DNA of 5,015 nucleotides from Patescibacteria group bacterium (GTDB taxonomy: Bacteria; Patescibacteriota; WWE3; UBA101185; UBA10185), in assembly GCA_022710505.1 (NCBI GenBank), contig JAKLGS010000053.1, positions 1 through 5,015 on the forward strand, in the 5' to 3' direction. Position 1 is the stretch's first letter. Every line of letters begins with the position of its first letter. The notes under the pieces are model-generated. The model saw only the letters and a program-made list of their open reading frames with translations, was not told the origin of the DNA and ran no database searches. A program made the translations under genes and the position numbers. Of the stretch, positions 4,915 to 5,015 are shown piece after piece.

Positions 4915-5015
4915 CTATATACTCAAAATAAATTTTTACCGAATTTTTAGGCAATATATTTTCAATTATTTCTGGCCATTCTATCAAAGTTAAAGAATCC
5001 GAATCTGTTAACATC
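4874..5015 (-). CDS. tsaE: TsaE, C-terminal end (partial)
   Basis: Reading leftward from the right edge, an open frame of at least 46 codons ends at TGA 4876-4874. It contains SLTLIEWPEIIENILP, the conserved C-terminal I-E-W-x-E block of TsaE (YjeE), followed by a strand VKIYFEYIDENTRKITIE as expected for the family. TsaE is the P-loop ATPase that drives turnover of the TsaB-TsaD complex in t6A synthesis. The Walker motif and N-terminus are outside the window. The first in-frame Met here (5014) is not the true start. Adjacency with tsaB in this order is common in bacteria and strengthens both calls. The family assignment rests on about 46 residues plus context. Confidence 0.85.
   Translation of the reverse strand, partial: MLTDSDSLTLIEWPEIIENILPKNSVKIYFEYIDENTRKITIENLH

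Noticed and set aside
1..5015. Alternative genetic code with UGA as Gly, known in some CPR lineages
   Set aside because: TGA ends the glycosyltransferase and tsaE at their expected lengths, and no in-frame TGA occurs within any conserved domain.

Overview
The window is AT-rich bacterial DNA, densely packed and read with the standard code: TGA ends both the glycosyltransferase and tsaE frames, and Trp is TGG. Gene overlaps, very short spacers and an unusually small TsaB suggest a reduced-genome lineage such as the Candidate Phyla Radiation (Patescibacteria). That placement is inference. No mobile element, CRISPR array, tRNA or rRNA was seen.

Layout, left to right. Positions 1-811 (minus) hold the N-terminal metallophosphatase domain of a 5'-nucleotidase/UDP-sugar-hydrolase family enzyme, cut by the left edge. 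Positions 812-1029 are non-coding, with a possible operator, a striking GC-rich 15-bp perfect hairpin and a second AT-rich hairpin. Positions 1030-3830 (minus) form a likely operon in the order extended-SDR sugar-nucleotide epimerase, membrane-anchored GT2 glycosyltransferase (25-nt overlap), and membrane-anchored DsbA-like thiol oxidoreductase after a 63-nt gap with its own candidate promoter. The first two suit envelope glycan or glycolipid synthesis; the third suits oxidative folding of exported proteins.

Positions 3831-3909 are a compact divergent promoter region. It drives the epimerase leftward and, rightward, two small unknown genes (3910-4221 and 4224-4529) separated by 2 nt. Those two proteins share an ungapped core and look like diverged tandem paralogues. 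A hairpin with T-tracts on both sides (4536-4573) ends this pair. It also ends the converging tsaE-tsaB operon, with its stem lying inside the last tsaB codons. tsaB (4546-4914, minus) is a minimal form of about 122 residues, overlapped by the 3' end of tsaE, which runs off the right edge. Both belong to the tRNA t6A37 modification pathway.

The most interesting points are the uncharacterised paralogue pair, the half-size TsaB, the two promoters whose TATAAT box lies only 6-8 nt from the start codon (implying leaderless mRNAs), and the GC-rich hairpin. I found no clear evidence of an entirely new multi-gene system.
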